DNA from: Tachypleus tridentatus
Lineage: Eukaryota; Arthropoda; Merostomata; Xiphosura; Limulidae
Assembly: GCF_004210375.1 (NCBI RefSeq)
Contig: NC_134829.1
Coordinates: 27,234,034 to 27,298,033 of the forward strand
Direction: 5' to 3'
Length of the DNA stretch: 64,000 nt
Shown: positions 26,641-38,466 of the stretch, in pieces
How positions within the stretch are numbered: the first letter of the stretch is position 1
Layout of the letters: each line of letters opens with the position of its first letter
The notes under the pieces: model-generated
What the model saw: the letters and a program-made list of their open reading frames with translations, nothing else
Told to the model about the DNA's origin: nothing
The model's database searches: none
Position numbers and translations under genes: made by a program

Positions 26641-28137
26641 GTGCAATCAGACTACCAACTGAGAGACGGAAATAATTGAAGTCACGTAAGTTTGTGATCG
26701 AAGTGAACGCCTTTTACAAAAAACAAAACAACAACTAGAAGAAAAAAACAACACGATATACCATAAAACTATGATCGCCTGAAAACCAACAGAATTAGTT
26801 ACGTCACGTACACTGTGTTAAAAGGATTCATCATTCGAGGATGTTAGTACTTTGGTAAAGAGGGCGCAACTTTAACACGTAATTTAGTGAGTAGAAACGT
26901 TCTATGTTTTCATGATTTGAACTAAACCCATTTATTTACCGAATCATAATTTAACACGATTGCTTGCGTTCTGAATTTCCAGGAGAGCCGTCTGGTAGTA
27001 AATTAGTGAAACTTATCGGATACTTTATTTAATTTCTAATCGATCGTTTCACATGTTTGAAAGGGCAGTTTTTAATATATCGTTTCTTTTCCAATAGCAC
27101 TTCTGAAAACAAAATTTATCAGCTCTGCTCAGTGTTTCCCAAAAGAGGAATGCTTGGATTATGCAGAATAGTTGAAGATTTCGAAATTTTGGAGACACAA
27201 TTCAAAGTTATTTCTAAACATCTGATAACACTGTAATTTTTCATTTTGTGGGTGGATAGGGTTCAATATTTTTGTCTTTGTTTGCTGATTTAATATCTTC
27301 GCCAAAACATGAATCTCAGTAAAGAACAGATGATATGGAGGTGTAATTTGCTATTTAGTTCGCTACACCAGTCTATTTCTAAATTTAACGGTTTGAGTTT
27401 GTTTGATATTCAGACCTTCAGTTGAAACATAAAAGAATTGTCAAAAAATATGAATACTCTCTTGTTTAGAAACCAGTACCGATAGTTTCCTCAACTTGAA
27501 GAAATAATTTGATGAATAATTTACTAGAACTTATAAACACATAATATGTGAATTAATCAACTACGTACTTCTAACGAGTTTTGTCCTGGTGATCGTGGAC
27601 GGTTTATGAGTTTTCATCTTTTTTAGTTTTCTTGAAAAACATTGAATTTTTCCTTTTCGTTTTTTTAACGATAATGGTTAGTAAGTCAGTGTCAAGTTCT
27701 GTTGTTGTTTGTAAGTTTGTACTCATGAATAAAGGGATATTGACCGTCACATTATAATTCCCCTCTCCCTGAAAGGGCAAAAATATTCGGTTTACGGAGT
27801 TAAAACCCGCAACCAACAAGATGTGCCTCAATGCCCAAACCATCAGTTATTATTGAAAAGAGCGATAGGGCATAGGAATTGTATACACAACGAAATAGAA
27901 GATACTTTTTAAATTTGGTTTTAAAGAGACCGTTAGGTAAGTCACAGCTTGAGTCTGTGGATATAGTTAAAGTATGTGAAGGTTTCATAGTTAATTTCAA
28001 AGCTGCAGAGGAAGTACAAACATTTAACGGTTTATCAAAATCCTAAAATATCAAAATATCTTCTTTGGTTTCATTTGGGAAAGGTGATTTTTTGCAGGCA
28101 ATACTTAGATAACACTTTTATAAGCCTTTTAAATATT
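26641..28137. other. Intergenic, no gene; one old SINE fragment
   Basis: A degenerate minus-strand family 1 SINE fragment spans about 27736-27843 (gaccgtcacattataattcc, then a gaaagggc piece and a worn tRNA-like head). The minus frames 27604-27843 and 27800-28000 overlap it and look non-coding. Confidence 0.5.
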
Positions 28138-28143
28138 TATTTC
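28138..28143 (-). terminator. Candidate RGK gene polyadenylation signal
   Basis: AATAAA on the minus strand, about 125 nt beyond the RGK stop codon. It is the nearest canonical hexamer I noticed downstream. Confidence 0.5.
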
Positions 28144-28266
28144 AGAATATATTGACATGATACATCTGCATAAATGTCCACAGTGGTAAAGACCACACTG
28201 AAAAACAGCGAGGCACAAGATATTAATTCAAAAATATCATGACACTAGTACAGAATGTTTGGAATA

Positions 28267-28514
28267 TTACAAGACATAAAGGTTATCGCACGATCTAACT
28301 TTCAGTTCACATTTGAATAAGAATTTGCTCATCAAACCGCGAGCCTTTCCACTTAGACATCTGGACTTGTAGATGGGGCTGTCATCAATCGTTACTCTCG
28401 ACCTCAGACGGATCTGGCTAATGATCCCAACTAACAGTTCATCTACGTTGTGCGATATTTCTGTGGACGTTTCGATGAACTTAATGTTGTATTTGTTCGC
28501 TAAGATTCGGCCCT
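28267..28514 (-). CDS. RGK GTPase exon 4: C-terminus
   Basis: A 248-nt exon with acceptor tttcgacag. It encodes GRILANKYNIKFIETSTEIS, then NVDELLVGIISQIRLRSR, a basic tail, and SCDNLYVL followed by TAA. The final C-x-x-L-x-V-L matches the RGK family signature. Confidence 0.92.
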
Positions 28515-31500
28515 CTGTCGAAATGGCAAGACGAAATTACAAGTTTGATTAAAATGTTATTTCGAGTAGAGTTTGTTTATTTTATATAACTAAGCTACAC
28601 AACAGCCCACAACCTACCCCAATAAGATATTATATTATACGATAGATTCGTCTTAAAACTGTAAATGGAAGAAGTTTAAGCAGTTTTTATTTTGTAGACA
28701 GAATTACCCTTTAAGTTTAACTTCTGTGAATCAGTTCTTTAGTGAGATATCAGAACAAGAAACATATTAAATCTATTACGATAATAACCTTTTATTAAAA
28801 TGAAACAATGTTAAGTAGGCATAGAGCTAAGTTTATTACTAGTGTGAAGTATCGTAAAAAGGTTAACTGTTAGAATATTTACAAACCCAATATACTCTTC
28901 TTTTATAAATTTAAGAAACTCTTTCTCTAGAAAAAAATGCAGATGTAATCATCGGTAAAAACATTGTTTGTTTCGACTAGGATTTGGTGAGATAATTCTT
29001 TGCATCTTGTATGTAAAATATATGACAAACATAGCGGGAATTAAGCTTCTAATTGGTCAGTAGTGAAACGGTTGATTACCTTCCTCAGTGACTGCTCTGC
29101 TACGAACTAAGTCGCATTTATTTCCGACCAGAATGAGAGCTTTTGGAAAAGCATCAGGTCCCATTATATCCTTGTTTAACTTTGTTCCTAAATACCGCAG
29201 AAGAGCAAGGGTTCGTCCTGCGTCTTCAAAACTCTGTCTGTCGGTCATCGAGTACAACACTAGGAAGGCATCCGTGAAGGAAAACATTGTGTCGTCCACC
29301 TAATAACAGAAAAAAAAATGAAGGCATAAAAAGCAGTCTCAATATCTGATTCTAGTAACACGGAATAAGTTTGCCAAATGATATAAATAAATGAATCAAT
29401 CTTTTTTTCTTTGATAAAAACCAATTGCTTATCACGTGAGTAACTTAAAGAGTGTGGTTAGAAATGGAATGAAGTACTAAAAAAAATGGGGAGTTGAGAG
29501 CCTTTGAAAATGAACTTCAACGAACAGAACATTTTCTGTAACACAAGTCATTCTAATGTAATGTCCTCATCTCCCATCTAGAATATGGTTCAGAAATAAA
29601 CTTAAGATCTAAAGTTTGGGGATCCATCGCTGATTTGAGCACAGCAAAGACTGTCCACTGTCAACTTTACGCTTAATTCAAAACATAGGCCTGGTGTCGA
29701 CGAGCTGACGGTATGTTCAGATTGTAAAATGAATAAAACTCATCTTACTTCTGAACTAATTATTACAACCTGCGGATGTCAAAGGTTCTTTGTTCACTTC
29801 TGATCTTAATAATGTAGGATAGTTGTGTAGTTAGTACTTTATAAATAGCGTTATGACATCCACTGCTTGTGTTGACAAGAAGCGAGAGAGAAAGTGGTTA
29901 TGTCAGTGGACGTGCAGGCGAATCTCTTTCTCCTATTCCACCTCAGTGAAGTGTAACATTAACAACCATTGTATCACACTTCATCACTATGGTTACAGAA
30001 GTCAGAAAGTAAATAGACACACACAACACTTGTTAATTTAGTAGAAACAAAACAGTACCGTGGAGTAACGAGATCTAAGATAGAAAGACACAAAGAACAG
30101 TACAGATGTGTACAAAGAACAGAATAGATATGTACAAAGAACAGTACAGATGTGTACAAAGAACAGTACAGATGTGTACAAAGAACAGTACAGATATGTA
30201 CAAAGAACAGAACAGATATGTACAAAGAACGGTACAGATGTGTACAAAGAACAGTACAGATGTGTACAAAGGACAGTACAGATATGTACAAAGAACAGAA
30301 CAGATATGTACAAAGAACAGTACAGATGTGTACAAAGAACAGAACAGATATGTACAAAGAACAGTACAGATGTGTACAAAGAACAGTACAGATGTGTACA
30401 AAGAACGGTACAGATGTGTACAAAGAACAGTACAGATATGTACAAAGAACAGAACAGATATGTACAAAGAACGGTACAGATGTGTACAAAGAACAGTACA
30501 GATGTAGACAAAGAACAGTACAGATATGTACAAAGAACAGAACAGATATGTACAAAGAACGGTACAGATGTGTACAAAGAACAGTACAGATGTGTACAAA
30601 GAACAGTACACATATGTACAAAGAACAGAACTGATATGTACAAAGAACGGTACAGATGTGTACAAAGAACAGTACAGATGTGTACAAAGAACAGTACAAA
30701 TGTGTACAAAGAACAGTACAGATGTGTACAAAATCCCAGATTTATTCAGAAAAATGATGTCACGAAGAAAGCGGTCTAGTTAATCATGTGTATACAGTAA
30801 AGCTATACAGACATGTCTAGTTAATCATGTGTATGCAGTAAAGCTATACAGACATGTCTAGTTATTCATGTGTATACAGTAAAGCTATACAGACATGTCT
30901 AGTTGATCATGTGTATATAGTAAAGTTATACAGACATGTCTAGTTAATCTTGTGTATACAGTAAAGCTATACAGACATGTCTAGTTAATCATGTGTATAC
31001 AGTAAAGCTATACAGACATGTCTAGTTAATCATGTGTATACAGTAAAGCTATACAGACATGTCTAGTTAATCATGTGTATACAGTAAAGCTATACAGACA
31101 TGTCTAGTTAATCATGTGTATATAGTAAAGTTATACAGACATGTCTAGTTAATCATGTGTATACAGTAAAGCTATACAGACATATCTAGTTAATCATGTG
31201 TATACAGTAAAGCTATACAGACATGTCTAGTTATTCATGTGTATACAATAAAGCTATACAGACATGTTTTGTTACTCGTGTGTATACAGTAAAGCTATGC
31301 AGACATGTTTTGTTACTCGTGTGTATACAGTAAAGCTATGCAGACATGTTTTGTTACTCGTGTGTATACAGTAAAGCTATGCAGACATGTTTTGTTACTC
31401 GTGTGTATACAGTAAAGCTATGCAGACATGTTTTGTTACTCGTGTGTATACAGTAAAGCTATGCAGACATGTTTTGTTACTCGTGTGTATACAGTAAAGC

Positions 31501-34500
31501 TATACAGATATGTCTAGTTAATCATGTGTATACAGTAAAGTTATACAGACATGTCTAGTTAATCATGTGTATACAGTAAAGTTATACAGACATGTCTAGT
31601 TAATCATGTGTATACAGTAAAGCTATAAAGACATGTCTAGTTAATCATGTGTATATAGTAAAGTTATACAGACATGTCTAGTTATTCATGTGTATACAGT
31701 AAAGCTATACAGACATGTCTAGTTGATCATGTGTATATAGTAAAGTTATACAGACATGTCTAGTTAATCATGTGTATACAGTAAAGCTATACAGACATGT
31801 CTAGTGAATCTTCTGTATACAATAAAGCTATACAGACATGTCTAGTTAATCATGTGTATACAGTAAAGCTATACAGACATGTCTAGTTAATCATGTGTAT
31901 ATAGTAAAGTTATGTTGTCAAAGACTCATTGATTACATACGTAAAACCATACTCAAATTTAACCAAGAAGATAATACACGTAAAATACGTTTAAGCGATT
32001 ATTATAATATATATAAATAAGTTTAAATACTTAGAACACGAATATGTGTCTGATTATTTACCAAATGATACACATTATTTCGATTTGATAAATAACATAC
32101 TAGTTAGTGTATTTTGACCTTTTTCACGATTATTAGGTCTGTGTGAACAATAATCAACTCAAGACTTTTGACCAACCAGATGTATTACAACCATCTACAA
32201 TATTTCTTTGACTTTAAAATACCGACATAGTAATAATACCGTTTTACATAGCTTGCTGTTTAGAAATTGTTGGGGAACACGAATCCCCCGGTTCCCCAGT
32301 TTCTACGCTCCTGATAATAGGAGACTTATCCATTAACTCAACAGAAGTTTTTTAAGACAAAATAATAAACTGAAACCAATATTTGTTCTATTAATAAATA
32401 ATAAGAAGTAAGTTATTATTTTGCATAGTTGAAATTTGTCATTATTATAATTATTATAATCATTATAATTATTAAACAGTTGTGTGCGCATGCGCGCGTG
32501 TGTGTATGTGTGCGGTATGTATTTAATTGATTAAACAGCTTGTATTACTGACTGACAAGCGTTGTTTCGTTTTTCTCATTAAAATTGGATGTTCTATGAA
32601 AGTACTGTCACTTTGTTTCCAATAATCAACACCGAATAAGACGTTTAATATGCGCTATGGAAAAATATATTTCATCTCAACAGTTTCAGTGATAGCACTT
32701 TGAGGTACCTTAACGTTTTAAGTAATATCAACAGTGACTTACCTTAACATATGTACGGTGTTGATTTTTGTGTTAAAGCATTAACGCTTTATTCACCTTG
32801 GGGTGAGTCATTTCAAACTTGCTTCGTCATACCGGTTGCGTAGCAAGTTGTTTATGTGTTGAAGAATTAACGCTTTATTTGTTTTAACATCATATGTTTC
32901 TTTTAATTCTTGTGTTGAAGGATTATCTCTTTATCTATTTTAACATCATATGTTTCTTTTTTAGTTCTTGTGTTAAAGAATTAAAGCTTTACTTGTTCTA
33001 ACATCATATGTTTCTTTTAATTCTTGTGCTGAAGAATTAAAGTTTTATCTATTCTAGCATCATATGTTTCTTTTTAGTTCTTGTGTTGAAGGGTTAAAGT
33101 TTTATCTATTCTAGCATCATATGTTTCTTTTTAGTTCTTGTGTTGAAGAATTAACGCTTTATATTTACTGGCATGATATATTTCAAGACAAGTCATGATC
33201 CTTCAGTGGCGAGAAATGCCACAACAATATCAAATTAAAGAAACAAATCATATGAGAAACCATGTTTATGGACGTACCAATCGTCCCGAGAATAATTATG
33301 AATAACTATTATATACTTTGTTCTATCACTTTTGATTTCCAAAACTGTTTATAAATATATGTCTGAATGAAATACAAAATAAACATGATTTATCGAAAAG
33401 TTATATTGAGCTGATGGATGTACTTTTAGATTTTTATCATAAAACAGGAAATAAAACCACGTGCGATCTTCTGTTTATTTAACATCCTCTCCAGTGACAC
33501 TTAGAAACTGTATATTCAAAGGCACTAAGTGCTCACTTCTTATATCCACGTAGGTAATTAAACAATAGCATTGGGGAAAACGTTATAACAAGAAACAGTC
33601 TGAGAATAATAATAAGTAATGACTTACGTACCGTAACTTCCGAAGACGAAATAGATTCGAAGATCAGATCAGTCTCATGGTCGTCCATAAGTACAGAAAC
33701 GGATCCTTCCACGTCGTACTCTGAAGATCAATAGAAGTGTTTACATAACGACACTTTATATATACTATGATATACAACACGAAACAAGCATTTTTGTGTG
33801 TGTGTGATGTTTGGGATAATACGTGTGTGATTTGAGTGTCTATTTCGAGAAGTTTTAATGTTTGTGGCAAAGTGTCTTTCTATAAGTTTAGACAACTTAC
33901 CTGTATTCACTTGGTAACTCTCACACCCCGTCAGATAGTCTGAGTTCACGAAGTTGTAGATGAGACTTGTTTTTCCCACATTCTCTCCTCCAATGATCCC
34001 CACACGGTACAGGGGAGAATTACTGCTTCTACGGCTAGAACTTGCCGAGGAAAGATAATCGCTGGCGTCGCTGCAACTTCTGTGGTAAGGTTCTACGTCG
34101 GAACTGGATCGATTTCTGACCGGGTCACCCGAGTTAACTATCCACTTAGGGGTGACGCTAAAGCGACGAAGGCGATGACCATTTAATACCAAGCTGTTTG
34201 TTGAGAGCGGATTTGTGCTGCTACGTCGTTTAAACTGAGCCCAAGAGTCAATTTCGCAATCCATATGTAAATTGCTTCGTCGACGGCGGGAAGGTGAGGC
34301 AAGTGGATATGTACCTCTCCTGGGACTATTAGGCCCCTCAATGCCCTTTCTACCTGTTTCTTGACAGGTTAAGTTACTTTTGGGTGAGCTCGAGTTAGGG
34401 ATAACTCTTGGGGTTGTGCGACACGATAAATGTAAAGGTGAAAACACGTTTTGTAAATCTGGCATGCTACAGACCTGCATTGCAAGGTTCAAGTGTTTTG

Positions 34501-34573
34501 GCAAACGTTTAGAAGTGGTATAAACTGTAAACCATAATATTGTTTTCCAGATAATCTTAGAGACGTGTGTCAT
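28267..34573 (-). CDS. RGK-family small GTPase (RAD/GEM/REM-like), four exons
   Basis: RGK proteins are Ras-like GTPases that bind the beta subunit of voltage-gated calcium channels and lower channel current. They also bind calmodulin and 14-3-3 and influence the cytoskeleton. Exons: 34573-33901, 33720-33632, 29299-29080 and 28514-28267. They join in frame to 409 codons plus TAA. Features in order: a long Ser/Arg-rich N-terminal extension (residues 1 to about 185), G1 loop GGENVGKTS, a region where the usual DxxG of G3 is absent, AFLVLYSMTDRQSFEDA, G4 LVGNKCDLVRSR, G5-like FIETSTEISHNV, a basic tail, and the end SCDNLYVL. This end corresponds to the conserved C-terminal motif of vertebrate RAD and GEM, and there is no prenylation box. 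The start ATG has an in-frame TAG two codons upstream. Met32 is an alternative start. The exact orthologue (RGK1/2/3) is not resolved. Confidence 0.9.
29080..29299 (-). CDS. RGK GTPase exon 3: central G domain with NKCD motif
   Basis: A 220-nt exon with acceptor ctgttattag and donor gtaatc. It encodes VDDTMFSFTDAFLVLYSMTD and, later, ALILVGNKCDLVRSRAVTEE, which contains the guanine-specifying G4 motif. It lies more than 4.3 kb from exon 2. Confidence 0.92.
30090..30732 (+). repeat. 22-bp minisatellite in RGK intron 2
   Basis: About 29 copies of a 22-bp unit (caaagaacagtacagatgtg plus ta), with a/g and t/a variants. No frame of the unit contains a stop, so several overlapping open frames of up to 241 codons appear on both strands. 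I regard them as artefacts of the repeat. Confidence 0.95.
30774..31914 (+). repeat. 41-bp minisatellite in RGK intron 2
   Basis: About 28 copies of a 41-bp unit (gtctagttaatcatgtgtat, acagtaaagctatacagaca, t). A homogeneous block of six variant units starting with gttttgttactcg lies at about 31266-31505, and a second variant has tatagtaaagtt. The array starts only about 40 bp after the 22-bp array. Confidence 0.95.
32440..32515 (+). repeat. Simple repeats (TTATAA-like and GT-rich)
   Basis: An imperfect attattataatt run is followed by a mixed gtgtgtgcgcatgcgcgcgt purine/pyrimidine alternation in RGK intron 2. The second stretch is a potential Z-DNA-forming sequence. Confidence 0.7.
32850..33165 (+). 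repeat. 57-bp tandem repeat in RGK intron 2
   Basis: Five to six units of about 57 bp share gttcttgtgttgaagaatta, then gcttta and acatcatatgtttctttt. No coding signal. Confidence 0.85.
33632..33720 (-). CDS. RGK GTPase exon 2: switch region
   Basis: An 89-nt exon encoding YDVEGSVSVLMDDHETDLIF plus ESISSSEVT. The acceptor is gatcttcag and the donor is gtacgt (gtaagt lies 4 nt further, but it would break the frame with exon 3). It covers switch I to G3, where the canonical DxxG is missing. Confidence 0.85.
33901..34573 (-). CDS. RGK GTPase exon 1: N-terminal extension and P-loop
   Basis: A 673-nt exon with donor gtaagt. It encodes the Ser/Arg-rich extension (RRGTYPLASPSRRRRSNLH and several RRSS/RNRSSS stretches, plausible phosphorylation and 14-3-3 sites) and then YRVGIIGGENVGKTSLIYNF, containing the P-loop. 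It ends at YQVNT in phase 1. Confidence 0.9.
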
Positions 34574-36104
34574 GTGCTATCAACATCTACTTTGTATAGT
34601 GTAACGTCTGAATCTAATATACACTACGGACTATATTATTCTAGTAATGATCACGTGCCCTACGCGATCTGTCATTGGTTGATTTAAATAAATCGTAAAC
34701 AAATAGGAAATGCTGTAGTACTCTAACAATGCTCCAACTGGCTGGACTAAAAACTAGGTTTTTCTAGCGTTATTCGATTTGTTTGAGACCATGTGAACTT
34801 TTACTTTTGAAACAGTGGTAGTAAAAATAGTATAAAGCATCTGCAGCTTCGTGCTGTTAAAATTAACTGTTTAGATGTTAACAGTAACAGAATTACTAGA
34901 AAATTCTAGAAGATCCAGTGCATTCTTTTAAAACAAGCATCAAAACTTCTCGCAGTTACAAGTACAATCTGTGTTCTGGATGGCCAATATATAAAACAAA
35001 AATATACCGCTAGATGCTCCACATTAAAGTTGTACTTACAATACAGGTGAAGAATTTGAGACAAACGAACAAACGTAAAGACGTCTTGAGCTGTCAATAA
35101 AAAACACAAACAATAAAAAGAAAAACATAATTACCTTTTCTTCTTGTGTACTTTCATAAAGTGTAAAACCATATAGAACCATTTCATATAGCCATTCCAT
35201 ATCTCTTATTTCAACAGGTTTTTCATGAAGTTTGGTTGTTCTTTAAAATGGTTTAATATTTAGCTCATAATCATTCTATTTTTGTCCCCTCAACATTATT
35301 CAAAAGTCAACATCTTTGGGCGGATATTGTAAATATTTACATCACTTTGTCGGTGATACATGGATTTTTATTCGTTCACGAATCGTTCAAAACTATATTG
35401 TTTTGGTTATCACGCGGTTTTCGATCTGTCATTTTTTTTTTCCTGTGCAGAACCATCAACGGTAAACACAATAACCACAATAGAAAGTGTGTGATAATTG
35501 GTCTTTATTAAACACATTTTTGGTTGGTTTACCCCACACTGGTTGAATCAAATAGTGTGGAACATTTGAGAGCCCAGCAACACCGAGCAAGCACTATGGA
35601 TTACTTATACACTCTCGCAGTATTTTCACAACAACTTTTCTGCACACCAACACACCAGATACATTCACAACCACTTATCTTGACACACAATACATTTACA
35701 ACCACATATCTACACACGTAATACACTCGCAATCACAAAAGTACATACGTAATACATTAACAACCGCATATCTACAGACATAATATACTAACAACCACAT
35801 ATTAATATATTATATGCCGAGTACCATATCATTTTATTTCTAATGAAATTTTCTGGAATCAGACGAACCTACAGTTATTTGATCCAACATGAACATTCTG
35901 CCCATAATCAGTTGTCAAGTGTGACCTCTTATGTAGCTAAAAGGAGCAAACGTGTATTTTTGGTCACGTCTGATTCTTGATGTACGTTAAATGTAAAATA
36001 TAACTAAGATATATCGTTTTAAAAAACGTAAGGTTTACAATCCAAGCTTAACAAGTTCAGTCAGTAAATTAAGAATACATATATATATACTTTAACGGGA
36101 TAAT
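34574..36104. other. Upstream flank of the RGK gene
   Basis: This interval should hold the RGK promoter and any 5' untranslated exons, but I could not identify a TATA box, initiator or upstream exon with confidence. A degenerate tandem repeat of about 33 bp (acaaccacatatctacacac-like) lies at about 35646-35812. Confidence 0.4.
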
Positions 36105-36297
36105 GTACTCATAATCTACTATTTTATACTAAAAACCTACTGTCGTAAATTTCTCATAATTTATTATTTTATACTAAAACTTACCGCCATAGGATTCTCA
36201 TAATCTAGTTCCAGTACTTTACACTAAAAACCCATCGTAATAAGGTTCTCATAATTTAGTATTTTACTCTAAAAACCTACTGTCATAAGTATTCTCA
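36105..36297 (+). repeat. Diverged tandem repeat of about 50-57 bp, four copies
   Basis: Units share ctcataat-ta, then ttta-actaaaaacctac and gtcgtaa-like text. The array ends exactly where the Penelope-like remnant begins (ttctcaag, then acggctg). Confidence 0.75.
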
Positions 36298-36940
36298 AGA
36301 CGGCTGTTATGAGTATTAGCACTTTAATTAAAATAAAGTACAAAACAACGTTCCAACTTCTTAGGTCATCTTCAGGTTAATGAAGATAGAGTTTGCAACT
36401 AAAACCGCTGCCAGACACATGTCCTAGGGACAAAAGTGTAAACGGGTACGGGTTGTAGAGGTCGTTGCAGTTGGATGTTAGATTATTAATTAGTATAGGT
36501 ATGAAGGTGTTTCTTTATATTGGTTTAATGTTGGTTTTAGTTGCTGTATAAGTAGGGCTTCTTTGATTTTGCGTTTGTTTCCCTACTTAGCATCTGAGTA
36601 TGTTAATGTTGTGTTTATTTGATTTCCGATGTTCAAATGTAAAGATGTTTTTGTTCTTTGAATCTAGTTTCAATTTTTCTGCTTATTTCTTTAATATAGA
36701 AATCGTGTTGGTTGTTGCATTGTATTTTATAAATAATGCTGGTGTTCTGTTTGACAGTGTAGTTTTTACATAGTGTGGACTTCAGTTTAAATAAATTTGG
36801 TGTTTACTGGAATGTTTTGTTTTGTTTTCAGAACGGCTGGTATGGGTATTAACAATTTTATTGATAAGCAGAGAACAACGTTTCGACCTTCTTAGGTCAT
36901 CTTCAGGTTAAGAAGATAATACCCATACAAGACGTTCTGA
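36290..36940 (-). mobile_element. Penelope-like element remnant with GIY-YIG fragment
   Basis: On the minus strand the order is: a terminal repeat (36828-36940), then directly the end of a GIY-YIG endonuclease (about 36775-36490), then a 3' region and a second, more decayed terminal repeat (36370-36290). The endonuclease fragment reads IIYKIQCNNQHDFYIKEISR and, after a frame disruption, KRKIKEALLIQQLKPTLNQY followed by a stop at 36490. Penelope-like retrotransposons carry a reverse transcriptase plus this endonuclease, but no reverse transcriptase remains here, so the copy is internally deleted. The Gly of the YIGE-type motif is Lys here. Confidence 0.85.
36828..36940 (-). ncRNA. Hammerhead-ribozyme-like motif in Penelope terminal repeat
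   Basis: On the minus strand CTGAAGA (36906-36900) is followed by T, then GACC-TAAGAA-GGTC (a perfect 4-bp hairpin), then GAAAC (36884-36880). This has the CUGANGA/stem II/GAAA layout of a hammerhead ribozyme, with one extra U. Long imperfect complementary arms enclose it (36828-36851 with 36917-36940). Minimal hammerheads are known in Penelope-like terminal repeats. The extra base and short stem III make self-cleavage uncertain. Confidence 0.5.
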
Positions 36941-37149
36941 GATACATTTTTATTTCAAGTGAGTTTCTCGTCATCACGAATGTTGTGTTTTGTCATACGT
37001 TTATTTTCAAACAAAGCCTATAATTATAAGACAGAAGCTAATGTTTTCAGTACGAGTCATATATCAACACTTGTAGCTTATGGACTAACAATTATCTATT
37101 AAAGCACAAAATAACATTTACAGGATATTAATCATCATATAGAGAGTTT

Positions 37150-38460
37150 TGCTTGTTTATAATTAAGCGCAAAGCTACACAATGGAATGTTTGGTAAATA
37201 TTTTTTCTTTCCCCTGTATTTTTTTAATATAAAAGTTTTGAAAGAAAACAGCCTTATTTCTTTATTTTAGTTTTGCTTTGTAAAAGTTGGTTTCTTAAAA
37301 ACTTTCTATTGAAACTGCACAACGAATAAACTCGAAGGATTCAAACTACCTATCCATCGTTGTACATTTATAATTAAGTTTTTTCATTACCGAGTCAAGC
37401 CGTTTCAAAACTTTTATTATCTATCGATAACAGAATGATTTTTTCAGTGACGTCAAGACAAGGAGAAACACTTACGAATATGATTGATTTTAAACATGAA
37501 CTTTCTCTGAAAACACGTTTATAGCATAGATAAAATGACTTTTTGCAAATCACAGACAACGATACTTAAATGTAAAACCTGACTGTCACCGGGAAGAAGA
37601 ATTCCAAACAGAAATCAATGCATAACAGAATACAACAGTTACAAGTAGAAATATTGACCAAGTTTTTATAAGTAGTATTATGAGTACATGCGGAGATAAG
37701 CTTACCAGCTAACGTGTATATTTGAAAATGTGAAAATTGAACGTCTGAAAATAAACATTTAATCGCTTGCAACGTACATGAACAAATGAAGTGAACTACT
37801 CTAAACGCGTCAATGATTCAGGTTTAGTAAGAGAAAATGAAAACTTTACAATGAGTATCCATTTGTCTTAGAATAGGGGTTTCAAACTGGAGTAAATGTA
37901 AATTACTGTTAAGACATTCAGATTCGTTGTGCGTGAGACCTTGTACTGGGAAAGTTTGGAATACATACTCTAGGATAAGGTAATTATTACTCAGATTTTG
38001 CTCAAAAGTGCAGTATCCAGCTGCTTATGGTATGGTCTTGTTGTCCAACAAGTGTTAACGCTTACAAAATGAAACTTTGCTAGATTCAGCCAGAAAACTT
38101 GAATACTGTAAATTCAGAAACCTCCATTTAGTGAGGGAAAAAATGTACAAAAAAGTAGAAGGTGGATGTGATTACGTTAAAAATATATGTACTCTCAATT
38201 CCAAAAGTTGGAAGAGAAAAGGTTAGCTATACACAGAAGCAAGAGACGAAATTATGTTGTTTCTTTCATTATATTGTTTAAGTACGTTAGCTCAGTGTTA
38301 CAACTACTTTCAATGTTATCACATTTTGAACACAACTCTCTGACAAAAGGGTAAAAAAAGGAATACAAGAGTGTTTATAAATCTGAAACTAATCTACAAA
38401 CTTGAAAATTTAAAGCATAAATAAAACTTTTTTATCTTTAACTAATCTAAACTAACAATA
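37150..38460. other. Intergenic, nothing recognised
   Basis: AT-rich sequence with a small SINE tail fragment at about 37150-37185 (aattaagcgcaaagctacac). No exon, RNA or transposon structure is evident in the rest. Confidence 0.4.
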
Positions 38461-38466
38461 AATATT

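Noticed and set aside
29088..29303. Plus-strand frame opposite RGK exon 3
   Set aside because: Antisense shadow of a well-supported minus-strand exon with clear GTPase motifs.
29974..30783. Long overlapping open frames (up to 241 codons) on both strands
   Set aside because: They are products of a 22-bp minisatellite whose unit has no stop in any frame. They lie in an RGK intron and have no start context or domain.
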